The position numbers were made by a program, and so were the translations under genes. The notes under the pieces are model-generated. The model was given only the letters and a program-made list of their open reading frames with translations. It ran no database searches and was not told where the DNA came from. Positions 10,184 through 20,498 of a stretch of 64,000 nt of DNA are shown piece after piece; position 1 is the first letter of the stretch; each line of letters starts with the position of its first letter. Source of the stretch: Emiliania huxleyi CCMP1516 (lineage: Eukaryota > Haptophyta > Isochrysidales > Noelaerhabdaceae); the NCBI RefSeq assembly GCF_000372725.1, contig NW_005202428.1, positions 2,784,722 through 2,848,721 on the forward strand. Direction: 5' to 3'.

Positions 10184-11393
10184 ATGAGTGGCGACGCGGC
10201 GCGCCGCTCCGTCAGCCTGGTTGTGAAGCGCAGGCCACGGCCAGGCAAGGTGGTGACGACCACCGTCTCGGTGGACCACCGGGTGGTGCTGTTTGTGGCC
10301 CTCCTCGCGCTCATCGCCTCCGCTGCCGGCCTATCGGTCTCCACAGAAAGTACAACGTCTCCACCTACCGAGGTCCGCCGCCTCAAATGGACTCCACGGG
10401 CGCCGCGGCGGCTCTCAACTTGCAACTGTGAGTGGACCACCGAATACGCGTGCCCGGGCAAGACAGCAGGCACCAAGGGCAATGCGAAAGATGACGGCAC
10501 CGCCTGCTTTCAAGCCTGCTGTCCGGGGGCGAGTGCTGCAGAGCGCATCAGGACTCTCCTCACCCAAATGGTACTTGACACGAATCTCGAGGCCTTGCTA
10601 CCGACGTTACCTGAAGAGGAGCGGAATGCCCGTAAACACGCAAACCAGCTCATCAACGGTCAGCAAGAGACCGCGAGTGTTCTTCTCGATGCATTTACCC
10701 GGCGCCCAGCGAGTCCGGTGGTGACAATTGCTGTCTACTTCACCCAATCGACCCAAAGTTTCTCCGATGGAGTTCTCAGGAACAGGAACGGTGGCTTACG
10801 AGAACTCTTGTTCTGAAGCGCAGGGCTCATGTCATGAATCAGCAAGATTTTCTCGATGGGTTTCCTCGATACAGGATTTTCTCGAGCACGGCGCTGACGA
10901 CGGCCTATTCCCCGCCTATGGCACCCGTGACAAATCTGAAGAACTCGATGACTTTCGGTTGGTCGAGATAGCAAAAGCTATCGGGGAACAGGTCGAGGCC
11001 GCGCACGAACTAGCAAGTCAGGCTGCCGATGTGGCTGAATTCTCTGCACCGCTTGTTATAGCCTCGGCGGCAGGGTGGGGTGGAGGAACACTGGCCGCTG
11101 GCGGCAGTGGGATGACTGGTGGAGTAGCGGCGCTTGGTGGAGTGGCCGCATTCGCTGTGATCGCCGTCGGAGTAGGTGTATATGGCACCTACAAGATTGC
11201 CGACTACATGATTGTTCGTGACGAAGAAAGAGAGGCATTTCAGTGCGATTGCGAGTGGACCTTGACTTACGCAGGTCCTCATGCTCCTCAAGCGATCCAG
11301 CCGCATACAAGAAAGACCCGACCGCACCGCATTGCCATTGGGCCAAGAACGACGGCTCAATGTGCTTTGACTACTGTGTTGTGGGTTTTTTGA
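10184..11393 (+). pseudogene. Hypothetical membrane protein with duplicated Cys module, frame interrupted
   Basis: Not recognised. From the ATG at 10184 there is a basic N-terminus, a signal-anchor-like segment (VVLFVALLALIASAAGLSV), then a cysteine module starting CNCEWTTEYACPG and ending DDGTACFQACC. The frame changes once near 10730-10800. It then continues through a helical stretch and an alanine/glycine-rich membrane-like segment (AALGGVAAFAVIAVGVGVYG). A second module begins CDCEWTLTY, and its remaining cysteines (KNDGSMCFDYC) are in the other frame after about 11270. So the module is repeated, once broken. The breaks could be short introns, sequencing errors or decay; no obvious splice pair explains the first. 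It sits between repeats and may be a decaying gene. Confidence 0.4.
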
Positions 11394-11524
11394 GGAGGTG
11401 CAGCACGTGGCCAGTGAAATCATTGACCAGCGCGATCTGCTCGTATCGGAGGTCTACTGTCAGCGATGCTTGCTCAAGGAAACCCTCCGATGCGTCGAGA
11501 TATGTCCTGCAGAAGCGATCTGGG

Positions 11525-11600
11525 CAAAATATTATTGCAAATGCTCCGCGAGCTGTCCTAAAAGAAAGAAAGAAAACAGACAACCCAAAAGGGAGGATCG
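11525..11600 (-). repeat. LINE-type 3' tail fragment
   Basis: Reads GCTGTCCTAAAAGAAAGAAAG, then AAAACAGACAACCCAA. This is the inverse of the LINE 3' end seen at 34200-34235 (GGTTGTCTGTTTTCTTTC). The same junction, with the preceding TTGCAAATGCTCCG, recurs at 13215-13280. Confidence 0.65.
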
Positions 11601-11707
11601 CGCCGTGGAGCCCTCCCCCTGGGAGCCCTCCCCCTACTGTTTTTATCGTGCGCTGCTCACTCACTATACACTGAGCCTGGAGAGAGAGTACACCACACAC
11701 ACAAACA

Positions 11708-12212
11708 CTACTCCCCAACACGCGGCCTAGCCAGGCCTGCCTGCTTGCTGCTACACGATGGCGACGTTCTCAGGGTTCTGTCTGCGTGCTTTTGCTGCCA
11801 CCCAGCCGGCGAGGCGAGGTGACAGGTGGGCGCGACCGTTGCGCGCTGCTCGAGTGCGCACGACAAAGCAGCTCTGATGCAGCCATGGTGACCTGCGTGC
11901 GCGGGGACGGCAAGGGTCGCGCCGCAGCCCGTGCTCACCGGGGGCTCAGTCTCGATGGGGAGTGTGTGGGGAGAGAGAGAGCAGCCAGGCCCGCGTACCG
12001 GTAATGCGAGACGACATTGACAGTTGGAGCCGCCCGCGGCTTGCAGAGCGTTTGAAAGTTGTCGGGACGTGCGCATGTCGCGGGCGACGCCCGTCCGCAG
12101 CAGACACGTCGTGGTGACGATGATGGCGAGGAGCATCACGGTGGAGACGAGCGGCACGGCCCTGCCTGGGCTCGCTCGAGTTTCCGGTCTGGGCATGGGC
12201 ATGGCTTTTTGG
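11708..12212 (-). CDS. Hypothetical small signal-anchor protein
   Basis: Not recognised. The ATG near 12212 opens a short basic segment followed by a clear membrane span (VPLVSTVMLLAIIVTTTCLL). The first exon probably ends near 12001 at TTACCG/GTACGC. An acceptor candidate CACGCAG/GTCACC about 110 nt further on continues in an open frame to a stop at 11708. The C-terminal part has no recognisable motif. Its start region lies next to the duplicated segment at 12229-12493. Existence of the gene rests only on the membrane span and splice-like sites. Confidence 0.3.
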
Positions 12213-12228
12213 TTTTTCACCCGAGAAT

Positions 12229-12493
12229 TTCTTTGTTCGGCGTTGGCGTCGCAGTCGAGTTGGCAAAACGGGTCTTTCAGTTTCGATGCTTTGAGTGAGG
12301 ACGGTCGGGCCTCCGCCTCGACAGGGAATGTGCGGAGGAAGTGACGGCTCGATGAGCGGCGAGCCGAGCGCCGCGTCGAGCGGCGAGTCAAGCGGCGAGG
12401 AGGCTGGCATGCTCCGCGCAGCGATCGTTGCTCGAGCAGCGCTGCCTGCAGCGCGGCCATTCGAGCTGCTCCGGCTGGCGCTCAAGCGGCAGA
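12229..12493 (+). repeat. Segmental duplication, copy 1 (also the empty site of the MITE)
   Basis: Matches 13294-13752. Both contain GGCGTTGGCGTCGCAG, then after a variable stretch a near-identical 187 bp from CCTCCGCCTCGACAGGG to CTCAAGCGGCAG. This copy has TCGCAGTCGAG uninterrupted; copy 2 has the 177-bp element inserted there. Confidence 0.85.
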
Positions 12494-13041
12494 CCTTCGC
12501 GCTGCCGGAGCATGTCGAGGCGATGGCGGGCGGCGACGTGTGCATCGGCTCGTGGGTGCGGCTGCTGCCCCCGCATCCAGATGCGCATCACACGCTGCAA
12601 GATCGCCCCCCGGGTTCCTCCATGGTGCGGGGCAAGCACGAGCCCGGGGAGTTTGCAGCGCGGCGCATGCTGGATCGCCTTCAGCTGCAGGAGCCTGCAG
12701 AGCTGACGACGACGCACGCGCACAAGCTTCTGGAGGTCTTGCCCAATACGCTGGCCGAGGAGGCCTACTTACCGCTGCTCGACGTGCACGTGGTGCGGGA
12801 CCGATGCGCGGCGTGCAGGGACTGCTTGGTGCTCGAGACCACGTTCTTGCTTGCCTACGACACCGACTTTGAGCCGCTCGATAGCAACGACATGCAAAAT
12901 CCATGCCGCTCCCACTGCCCGTCAGACCATGCTTTCATGTGCGAGTGCGCGCGCCAGTGCTGCTCACATTGGGAGTGCAAGTACAGATGTATGGGTAGTG
13001 ACAGCGACTGTGACAGCGAGTCGGGCGAGGAGAGTGCGTAG
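12328..13041 (+). CDS. Cys-rich hypothetical protein sharing an N-terminal module with 13586-14440
   Basis: Not recognised. From ATG 12328, residues 1-55 (MCGGSDGSMSGEPS... to LALKRQ) lie in the duplicated segment and are almost identical to the start of the carrier-like ORF at 13586. The rest is unique. It has an acidic/helical middle and a C-terminal cysteine cluster: CAACRDC, then CRSHCPSD, CECARQCC and CKYRC, ending in an acidic Ser tail. The cysteine spacing suggests metal or disulfide binding but fits no family I know. The shared module is Ser/Glu-rich, then an amphipathic Ala/Leu helix, which might be a targeting segment. Confidence 0.45.
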   Translation: MCGGSDGSMSGEPSAASSGESSGEEAGMLRAAIVARAALPAARPFELLRLALKRQTFALPEHVEAMAGGDVCIGSWVRLLPPHPDAHHTLQDRPPGSSMVRGKHEPGEFAARRMLDRLQLQEPAELTTTHAHKLLEVLPNTLAEEAYLPLLDVHVVRDRCAACRDCLVLETTFLLAYDTDFEPLDSNDMQNPCRSHCPSDHAFMCECARQCCSHWECKYRCMGSDSDCDSESGEESA

Positions 13042-13194
13042 GAGAGAACTACTGCTCTGTGTGTGTCTTTACAAATTACTACGTCGTTCAACGTAGAAAC
13101 TTGTTTCTGTAGTGTAACCCACTCCTAACATTAATTCTTCGCGTGTACAGGCTGACCCAGGCTGCTCTGCCCACCCACCCACCCACCCACCATT

Positions 13195-13282
13195 ACGTTG
13201 AACCCATGCAGAGCTTTTATTTATTGCAAATGCTCCGGGAGCTGTCCTAAAGGAAAGAAAGAAAACAGACAACCCAAGGAAA
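13195..13282 (-). repeat. LINE-type 3' tail fragment
   Basis: GCAAATGCTCCGGGAGCTGT followed by (GAAA)n and ACAGACAACCCAAGG. Same arrangement as 11525-11600. A (CCCA)n run at 13178-13195 precedes it. Confidence 0.6.
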
Positions 13283-13324
13283 AAACGTCGTGCATTATTT
13301 CTTTGGGCGGCGTTGGCGTCGCAG

Positions 13325-13501
13325 GGTTCCGGCTCCTAGCCAGATAGGGGGTCTGTCCCCACTGAGTCGCGCCAAAACGCCCTACCTACCTACCCACCCA
13401 CAGGCCGCGCAGCGAAGCGAAAAAAGACGAAAATATGGGGCACCTACCTATTGCGGGGCCCTCTGGGTGCGAGACCCCCTATCTGGCTAGGAGCCGGAAC
13501 C
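13325..13501. mobile_element. 177-bp MITE-like element, 30-bp perfect inverted ends, 3-bp CAG target duplication
   Basis: The left end (13325-13354, starting GGTTCCGGCTCCTAGCCAG) is the exact reverse complement of the right end (13472-13501). CAG flanks it on both sides (13322-13324 and 13502-13504). The paralogous empty site at 12247-12260 reads TCGCAGTCGAG with a single CAG, so the element and its 3-bp target duplication are read directly. The interior holds (CCTA)n/(CCCA)n runs and no ORF. A 3-bp duplication is seen in several cut-and-paste superfamilies; the superfamily is not assigned. Confidence 0.85.
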
Positions 13502-13585
13502 CAGTCGAGTCGGCACGCTGGGGTCGGGCCTCCGCGTCTCATCCGTGAAGCGAGCGCACTCTTGCCGCCTCCGCCTCGACAGGGA

Positions 13586-14440
13586 ATGTGCGGAGGAAGT
13601 GACGGCTCGATGAGCGGCGAGTCGAGCGCCGCGTCGAGCGGCGAGTCAAGCGGCGAGGAGGCTGGCATGCTCCGCGCAGCGATCGTTGCTCGAGCAGCGC
13701 TGCCTGCAGCGCGGCCATTCGAGCTGCTCCGGCTGGCGCTCAAGCGGCAGAGCATCTCTTTCTTCCGCCCTCGAGCGCTGAAACCGAGCCTGAGCATGGA
13801 GTCGGTGCAGATCCACGGCGCGAGAGGTGCGGTATGGCGTGCCGCGCCTCTGATTGCGGCCAACACGGTGGCCGGAGGTGTGCTGTTCAAGACGCACGGA
13901 TTAGTCGCCACGACCCTCGAGGACATGGGAGCTGGCGTGCACGTCGGGACGGCGGCACTCGCCGGCGGAGCGGGCGGCGCTGCTCACGCGCTGGTGGTTG
14001 TGCCTCTCCAGGCTGCGTTACTGCGGTCAGCCGTGCCTCTCGCGGCCGCACTACCAGTCGCGTTGGCTCGCGACGCTTTGGGCTTCGCCGGTTTTTTTGC
14101 CGGGTGGAGTGGGATGCAGAGCGCTTGCGAAAAGGCGCTCGCCTCTCGCCCGTCGAGTAGTCGGCCCTTGGAGCTGGCAGCTGCCGTGGCGGCGGGCGGG
14201 GTCGCCGGAGGCGCGTACCAGTTTATCGCGCACCCTTTCGAGGGCAAGGCGTCCCTCGGCGAGGTGCGGCACGCGCTGAAGAGCGGGCTGCAGACGGTGG
14301 CCCGCTCTGCCGCAAGCGCTAGCAGGCCTGCGGTCTTGGTTGGGAGTGCCACCTTTTTCGCGGTAGAGGTGCTGCGCGCTTGGCTCGATGCTTTGGACGG
14401 CAGGAAGCGACGAGTCCGGAGGTTCGACAGCTGGGAGTGA
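13586..14440 (+). CDS. Degenerate mitochondrial-carrier-like protein
   Basis: Possible membrane transporter of the SLC25 fold, with weak evidence. From ATG 13586 the first 55 residues are the module shared with 12328-13041. The rest has glycine-rich helices (NTVAGGVLFKTHG, AALAGGAGGAAHAL) each followed by a proline-containing turn (VVVPLQAALLR, FIAHPFEGKA). This resembles the P-x-[DE]-x-x-[KR] carrier signature but lacks the acidic residue in the first repeat. The length, about 285 residues, fits the family. The C-terminus is basic (DGRKRRVRRFDSWE). Alternative: an unrelated multi-helix membrane protein of the same length. Confidence 0.4.
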   Translation: MCGGSDGSMSGESSAASSGESSGEEAGMLRAAIVARAALPAARPFELLRLALKRQSISFFRPRALKPSLSMESVQIHGARGAVWRAAPLIAANTVAGGVLFKTHGLVATTLEDMGAGVHVGTAALAGGAGGAAHALVVVPLQAALLRSAVPLAAALPVALARDALGFAGFFAGWSGMQSACEKALASRPSSSRPLELAAAVAAGGVAGGAYQFIAHPFEGKASLGEVRHALKSGLQTVARSAASASRPAVLVGSATFFAVEVLRAWLDALDGRKRRVRRFDSWE

Positions 14441-14902
14441 GAAAAGAAAAAGACCGCGTCCGTGTCGACGGATCGGAGGAGCGACCGACGGAGTCTTTGC
14501 GACGGTTGGTGTTGAACAACAGTGTTGTCTCACTCTCAGTCTGTAGTCACGAGTCTCGACTCTCGCGCCGCGCGGGCTCGGGGTGCCTGCGGCTGCGAGA
14601 GACCGGCAGGAGACCGGCGAAAACAAAATGAAACGCCACAATTCGAGGTCTGCGGAGTCGTCTCTCGTGTTTTAAATATAGCGTCGTGTGTTTGCGATGT
14701 GCGCGATCGTTGGGGTGTTCGGCGGTCCACGCAGAGACACGGGCTCGGGGAACCGCCTGCAACCCTGCTGCAATCTTCGCCCGCCATCACCGAGCGCTCT
14801 CCCCTCCTGCGCAGCACGTAAGCTGCAGCGCGACTGCCCGCCCCTCCGCCGAGCGACAAGCCCGGCGGGGGAGAAAGGAGAGTGATCAGTGATGCCGCCC
14901 CG

Positions 14903-16844
14903 CTACCGCCACTCGCTCGTGTCATCCTCGCGCCAAGCGGCGCGCCGCCGAGCCATCGCTTGCTCCACCGCGTGCTGAAGCCCGCCCTCTCTCCCCGCCG
15001 CCGGCCGCTCCCCCGCCGCCACTCCGCGCTGCGCGACCGGCTGCAGCCTCTTGAGCCGGGCCTGCAGATCAGCTGCCTTGGGCACCGCTGCGCCGGCCCC
15101 CGAGGACTGGCTGTTTGGCGTGACCGGCGCGAGCGGAGTCCGGCCGGTCGGCCGCGGGAGGGCGGAGCGAGGAGCGGGGGCAGCAGGCGGCGGCGGCGGC
15201 GGCGGCGGTGGAGGAGGTGGAGGAGGTGGAGGTGGAGGAGGCGCCGGGGCAATCTGCGACGCGAGCGGCAAGGTGGGAGCAAGCAAACTGTCGGTCGGCG
15301 AGGCCCGCTTCGCCGCAGCGAGGGCGGAAGCGACGAGCGGCGCAATCTCGAGCGGCGCATCGCCTCCTTGCGCGCACGCGAGCTGCTGCTGCCGCTGAAT
15401 CTCGGCGCGCAGCGCAGCAAGGTCGAGGCCTCCGCCGCCGCCGCCCATCGCGAGGCAAACCTGCTCAATGACGTGCGGCAGCGCGTCGAGCGAGACACCG
15501 CCGGCGGCGGCGGCGGAGGCCGCGGGCGACGGCGATGGGGGCGGGCCGCGCAGCTCGGGCCGGAGGAGCGGGTGGTCGAGCAGCTCGGGGATGGAAGGGC
15601 GGAGGGTGGGCTGCCGCTGCAGGCAGCGCCGCAGCACGTCCACCATGTACGGGTTGCGCGTGGGCGGGAAGGCGATTGCCTTGCTCGGGTCGGGGATCGC
15701 CTGCAGCTTGAAACATTCATAGTTAATCCCGTGGTTCATCGCCGGCTCGTGAGGCGAGGCGACCGCCTGCAGCTTCTGGTAGATGGTGCGCAGGTGCGAG
15801 AAGGGGGTGTGCCCGTACACCATCTGGTAGAGGATGCAGCCGAGGGACCAGACGTCCGAGGCGCGGCCGAGCTTGAACTGGCCCTCGGCCGAGGAGTCGT
15901 CACCCTCGCACGTGATCGACTCCGGCGACATGTAGTTGACAGTCCCGACCTGCGGGTCACATGCGGTCGACTCTTGGCATGCAGTGGACAGGTGACAGGT
16001 GCATGCAGTCACCAAGCCCAACCTGCGAGTCGCGCGCGATCTTTGTCGTGTCGGCGCTCGACTGCTTGGCGATGCCAAAGTCGATCAGCTTGAGCGAGCC
16101 CTGGACGCAGAGGAAGTTGGCGGGCTTGAGGTCGGCGTGGATCACGCGCGCCTCGTGGATGGCGTTGACCGCGGCCAGCATCTGCTGCCAGTACATGCAG
16201 ATGAAGGACTCGGAGAGGGTGCCGTCGCGCTCCGAGCCGCGCTGCCGCTGCAGCATGTGCGCGAGGTCGATCTCGCCGCACTCCATCACCAGGTAGACGG
16301 CCTGCTGCTCGAGCTTGACCTCCGAGTCGACGAGCCTGCGGCGGACAAGCAGCCGTTAGAGGTCCACCCGCGGGGCTCACAGCTTGACCTCGAGAGTCGA
16401 CGGGCCCGATGATGTGCGCGTTGAGCTGCCGCTCCTTGAGCAGCTCCATCAGCGCGATCTCGTTGGTCACGGCCTCGAGGAGCTGCTCGTCCCCGTCGCA
16501 CTTGACCTGCTTGAGCGCGAGGATCTTGCGGCTCGGCGCGAGCACCTTGAAGACTTGTGACGTCCCGCCGCGCCCGATCGGCTCCAGCTTCGAGTACGGG
16601 ACGCCGTTGATGTGAAACACCTCCGCTCCCGCAACGGCGCCGGGCGTCTCGGCCGCCGCGGGCGGCGCCTTGCGACAAGCGGGCGTCTGCGGCGCCGGCG
16701 TGACTTCGCCGACGGCCTGCGGCTTTGGCGTCGCCGCGGCTGTGAGGGGCCGTATCCTCACGATGGAGCTGGACGAGGGGGCGCCTGCGCGAGGAGGGGG
16801 GCGAGACCCCTCAGCCGGGCGGCGCGGGTAGCGGTCGAGGAAGT

Positions 16845-16885
<41 letters not shown>

Positions 16886-16896
16886 GTGTGTGCGTG

Positions 16897-16935
<39 letters not shown>

Positions 16936-18853
16936 AGTGAGTGAGTGAGTGTGCGTGTGCGTGTGTGTGTGTGCGTGTGCGTCGGGTGGCAGTGCGTGTG
17001 CGGTGCTGCTTTGATCTCTCTCGGGTGGCCACGGCACCGCAAGAGGACGGCACGGCGGGAGCACGAGGTCCGCGCGTGAAGTGGCGCGGCGTGTGCGGCA
17101 CGGGCGTCTGCGGCCCCGAGGTAGCGCCCAGCAGCGGCGCGAGCGGGGCCGTGTCGGCGAGCTCGCGCGTCAGCTCGCGCGTCCGGTCGCGGGCGAGTCC
17201 GTGCTCGAGAGTTGAGCGGCTGCAGAGCGGCGCCGTGTCGTCGAGCGGCTCCGAGGCGGCGGCGCGCCCCGCGCTCGCGCCGGTGAGGGAGGGCGTGGCG
17301 GCCGCGAGGGAGGGCGTGCTGCCGACGGAGGGGGGTGGCTCGTCCCCCTCGAAGATGGCGCCGAGCAGAGGCGGCGCCAGCGACTCCGCCTTGAGGGCAG
17401 CGCCAGCCTCGAGGGGCGCCGAGCGAGCGCCGCCGCCCGAGTCGGCGTCGGACAGCGCCCGCTCCGCTGGCGGCGGCGGGGCAGGGCTTAGAGACCTCGG
17501 GACAGGGCTCGGGTGCGCCTCTTCGGATGAGCCCGCCCGCTTGGCGCCGCCGCTCAAGCCGAGCCGGCTCAGCCCCAGCCTGTCGCCGCGCGCGGGGCGT
17601 GGGCTCACGCGGCAGGGCAGGGAGGGGCGGGGAGGGGCCGGGTGGAGGGGAGGGGCGGAAGTGTGTGTGGGGGGGGGCCTGCGAGGAGGCGCCGACCGCC
17701 TCGAGCTCGCCTCCGCACTGCCCGCCTCCGCACCGCCCGCCTCCGCACTGACCGCCCTCGCCCGTGGGGCCGCCTCGCCTCCTGCGGCGGGGGCGCCTCC
17801 CCCCGCGCCGGCGGCGGGGAGCTTGAGCGTGTCGGCGAGCTCCGCCGCCCGCAGTTCGGCGGTCGCGGTCGCGGACTCTGGCTCGGGCAGGCTCAGCTGC
17901 TGCGTGAGCGCCTCCGGCAGCGCCTCGGGCGGGGGCCGCAGAGAGACGCGCAGTGTGTCCGGCAGCTCGAGCGAGCGCCTCTGCCGCGGCCTCTCCGCAC
18001 CCGCCGCCCCTCCACCCCCGAGGGAGCCGCGCGGCGGCGGGAGCTCCACCGCCACCGTCTCGTCCTCCGGAGAGACGCCCGCCGCGCCAGCGCCAAGCAG
18101 CCCAGCCCCAAGCAGCCCAGCCCGGCCGGCAACCGGCACCGCCGCCGGCACCGCCGCTGGCTCTCGCCCCCGCCGCTCCGGCTCGAGCGGCGGCCGCGCT
18201 GTCGGCGCGCGCGCTGTCGGCGCGCGCGAGGCCGGGCTGTCGGGGCCGACGGAGATGGGCGGCGGGCGCGGCACCGCCTCCCTGGCGGCGCACACCGCTG
18301 CCGCGCGCTGCGCGGCGTGCAGCGCCTGCTTCGCCGCCGCCACATCGAGCCGGCCCGCCTCGACGCCGCGCCGCAGCGCAGCCTCTGCCGCTTGCATGGC
18401 GCCGTGCTCTGCCTCAAAGAGCGCGCGCGCGGTGTAGTACTGCGACTCGTCTGCGCCCACGCCGCTCTCCATTCGCACAAAGATGGCGCGAGCCGCCTCG
18501 GCCGAGCTCTCCGCCTCGAGCCGCGCATACTTGAGCCAGACGCGGAAGTTGGCGCCGCCGCCGCCGCCGCCGCCGCCGTCGCCGCCGGAACCGAGGCTGC
18601 CGGTGACACTGCGGTATGCTGCGGTGAGCCTGGAGCGCCGCTCTTCCGCGGGAAGCCCTTCACACTCGCGCTCGACGCGCGCAATGAACGACTCAGCAAA
18701 CTGCGGCGTGAAGAGCGTCGACGTCAGCCCGAGCGTGTGGCGCAAGGAGTCGTCGCCGTCGCCCTCCGCGGTGGACGAGGAGGAGGACGTGTGCTCGCCC
18801 TCGCCCTCCACGAGCAGGCCCTTGATCTTGTCGCGCAGCGCAGCGCTGCTCAT
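14903..18853 (-). CDS. TTK: Mps1/TTK dual-specificity protein kinase
   Basis: Spindle-checkpoint kinase. The ATG is at 18853. Exons, verified by frame: 18853-17128, 16784-16406, 16335-16023, 15949-14903. The N-terminal third has a TPR/Bub1-like helical block ([15 protein letters not shown]), then a long Pro/Ala/Arg low-complexity linker. The kinase domain starts [12 protein letters not shown] with the catalytic lysine in [39 protein letters not shown] and [21 protein letters not shown] are diagnostic of Mps1. A proline run and basic tail end the protein. Introns are 343 nt (GC-AG, containing an AC microsatellite), 70 nt (GC-AG) and 73 nt (GT-AG). Each intron begins with a diverged copy of the next exon's start. 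Confidence 0.93.
16840..17034 (-). repeat. Intronic repeat: AC microsatellite plus 70-bp unique core, shared with prenyltransferase intron
   Basis: On the gene strand the core CCGTGGCCACCCGAGAGAG continues for about 70 bp to a CACTCACTC/(CA)n run. It recurs in the same transcriptional sense in intron 3 of the prenyltransferase gene (38189-38310). It lies within the 343-nt first intron of TTK. Confidence 0.85.
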
Positions 18854-19023
18854 GCTTTGGTCGGCGCCGCGACGTGCGAGGCGCGGCGGGGAGAGGCGTC
18901 TCGGGCGGCAAGAGGCTGAGCGGCGAAGCGCACGATCAAAAATCGTGAAAAAAGAAGAAACCGCAAAGCGTGCCAGCGGCAGACAGAGGAAGAAAACGGC
19001 TGGGGGCGATCCGAGAGGCCGAG

Positions 19024-19287
19024 ATGGATCGAGCGGCCGCGGCGGCGGGCGAGAGGGCGGTCCTGGCGGAACTTAGGGCGATCGGTCTGTCGCTCGCAGC
19101 CAGCACCGGCGTGCTCAGGCCAGTGCAGGCGCGGGAGGTGCGGGGACTGGCAAGACGACTGGTTGGCTCGACGGACCTTCTTGGACAGGTTTTCCGGTGG
19201 GAGGGGGAGGACTACCTCGTCAGCCGATCGTGCGCACGATCAAAAATCGTAAAAAAGAATTTTATGCGCAGAAAGATGATCTTCCAG
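19024..19287 (+). CDS. Possible first exon of a short hypothetical gene
   Basis: An ATG at 19024 opens a helical Ala/Leu/Arg-rich peptide (ERAVLAELRAIGL, then VRGLARRLVGSTDLLGQVF). It stays open to CAG/GTGAGT near 19287, a consensus-strength donor. I cannot find a convincing next exon. A small palindrome, ACGATCAAAAATCGT, lies inside (19236-19250) and also upstream of the TTK start (18932-18946). From 19290 to 20490 I see no other supportable gene, only short repeats including (TTTA)n at 19340 and CATG-rich palindromes at 20300-20345. Confidence 0.25.
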
Positions 19288-20498
19288 GTGAGTTCATCTT
19301 GCCGCCCTTGTTGCTGCCCTAATCCCCCGTGGTTGTCTGCTTTATTTATTTATTTATCTTGCCGGCGGTACCCGACGCTGCCTGAACGGCAGTTGTCGAC
19401 CGCCGGAGTTGACCGGCAAGATGAAGTCCACTGCGCTCGAAAAAAATACCACCGGAAGCGCCTCGCCGAGGCGCACAATAGTCCCCAGTCTGGCAACGGC
19501 CAGTTCTGCCATCCGGGCCGCTGGGAAAATGTTGTAAACGAACGAAAGGGACTCCGAATGTAGTTCGGTCGACGCTGGGCTCCGCAATCCAAACTCTCCC
19601 GCAAACTCCCCCGGTGGAAAACTTTAAAACATTGGTATTGCTAAAAATCTCTCTCTCTCAAAAAACTTTCGCAGGGGAAATATCGAATGTAGAATTCAGC
19701 CTAAGAAACAGATCCGGAGCTTTACAGTCGTACGGTCGTTGACCCTCCCACCGTGTGTGTGTGGCCTGGGCCGCCCGGACCCAAGAGCTGAAGCGCGTGC
19801 AGACAGCGTTGCGCGAGCGTTGGAGAGGCCAGCCTCCTCCGGCTTCTCAGCGTGTCGCGAGTGCTCTGTGTCTCTATCTGCCTGGTGGTGGATGGGTGTG
19901 GTGGGGGAATCCTGGTGGCTTTTCGTAACAAATTTACGGAATTCCGGAATTACGGACACCCCTCTCTCCCCGTCCCGCGGCCCGGCCGTGAGACGCCGCG
20001 ATCTACGCGTCTGGCCGAAGGCTCATCCAGCCCCATATCTCTCGTGGTGTGTGTGCACTGCACAGTTGTGGTTTCTTTATCTACATCGATGTAGGTCACG
20101 AGGCCCCGCCATGCAGGGCGCTACGGGCTCCGGCCGGACGCTACGAATCAAGTTGGTGCCGGCGATGGGGACGTGGCGTGGCGCGTGGGTTTCAAAAATC
20201 ACGTCAAAATCTCTCTACTCTCTGTCTCTCCTCCCCCTGTGCGCTGTACCCCGCTGTCGAGAGTGTCGTGCGAGAGGGACACACATCATGTTCACAACAA
20301 CAACAACATGTACATGTACATGTTGTGCATGCACACATGTGTGTTGTCGTGTGTGGTTGACGCTTCGCCGCACCGTTTTCCCTTTCCCTTTTTTGGTTTT
20401 CCCGAACCTCGGTGACGGACCCTGACGGGGACCACACCCGCAGCCGCGCCCCCCTCGAATCCAAAGAATCCAAAGTCCCGCCGCCCATGCTCAGGCGC

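Noticed and set aside
16758-18919. Long plus-strand and alternative minus-strand ORFs opposite TTK exon 1
   Set aside because: High GC keeps other frames open; only the frame leading into the kinase exons has domain content and splice-consistent phase.
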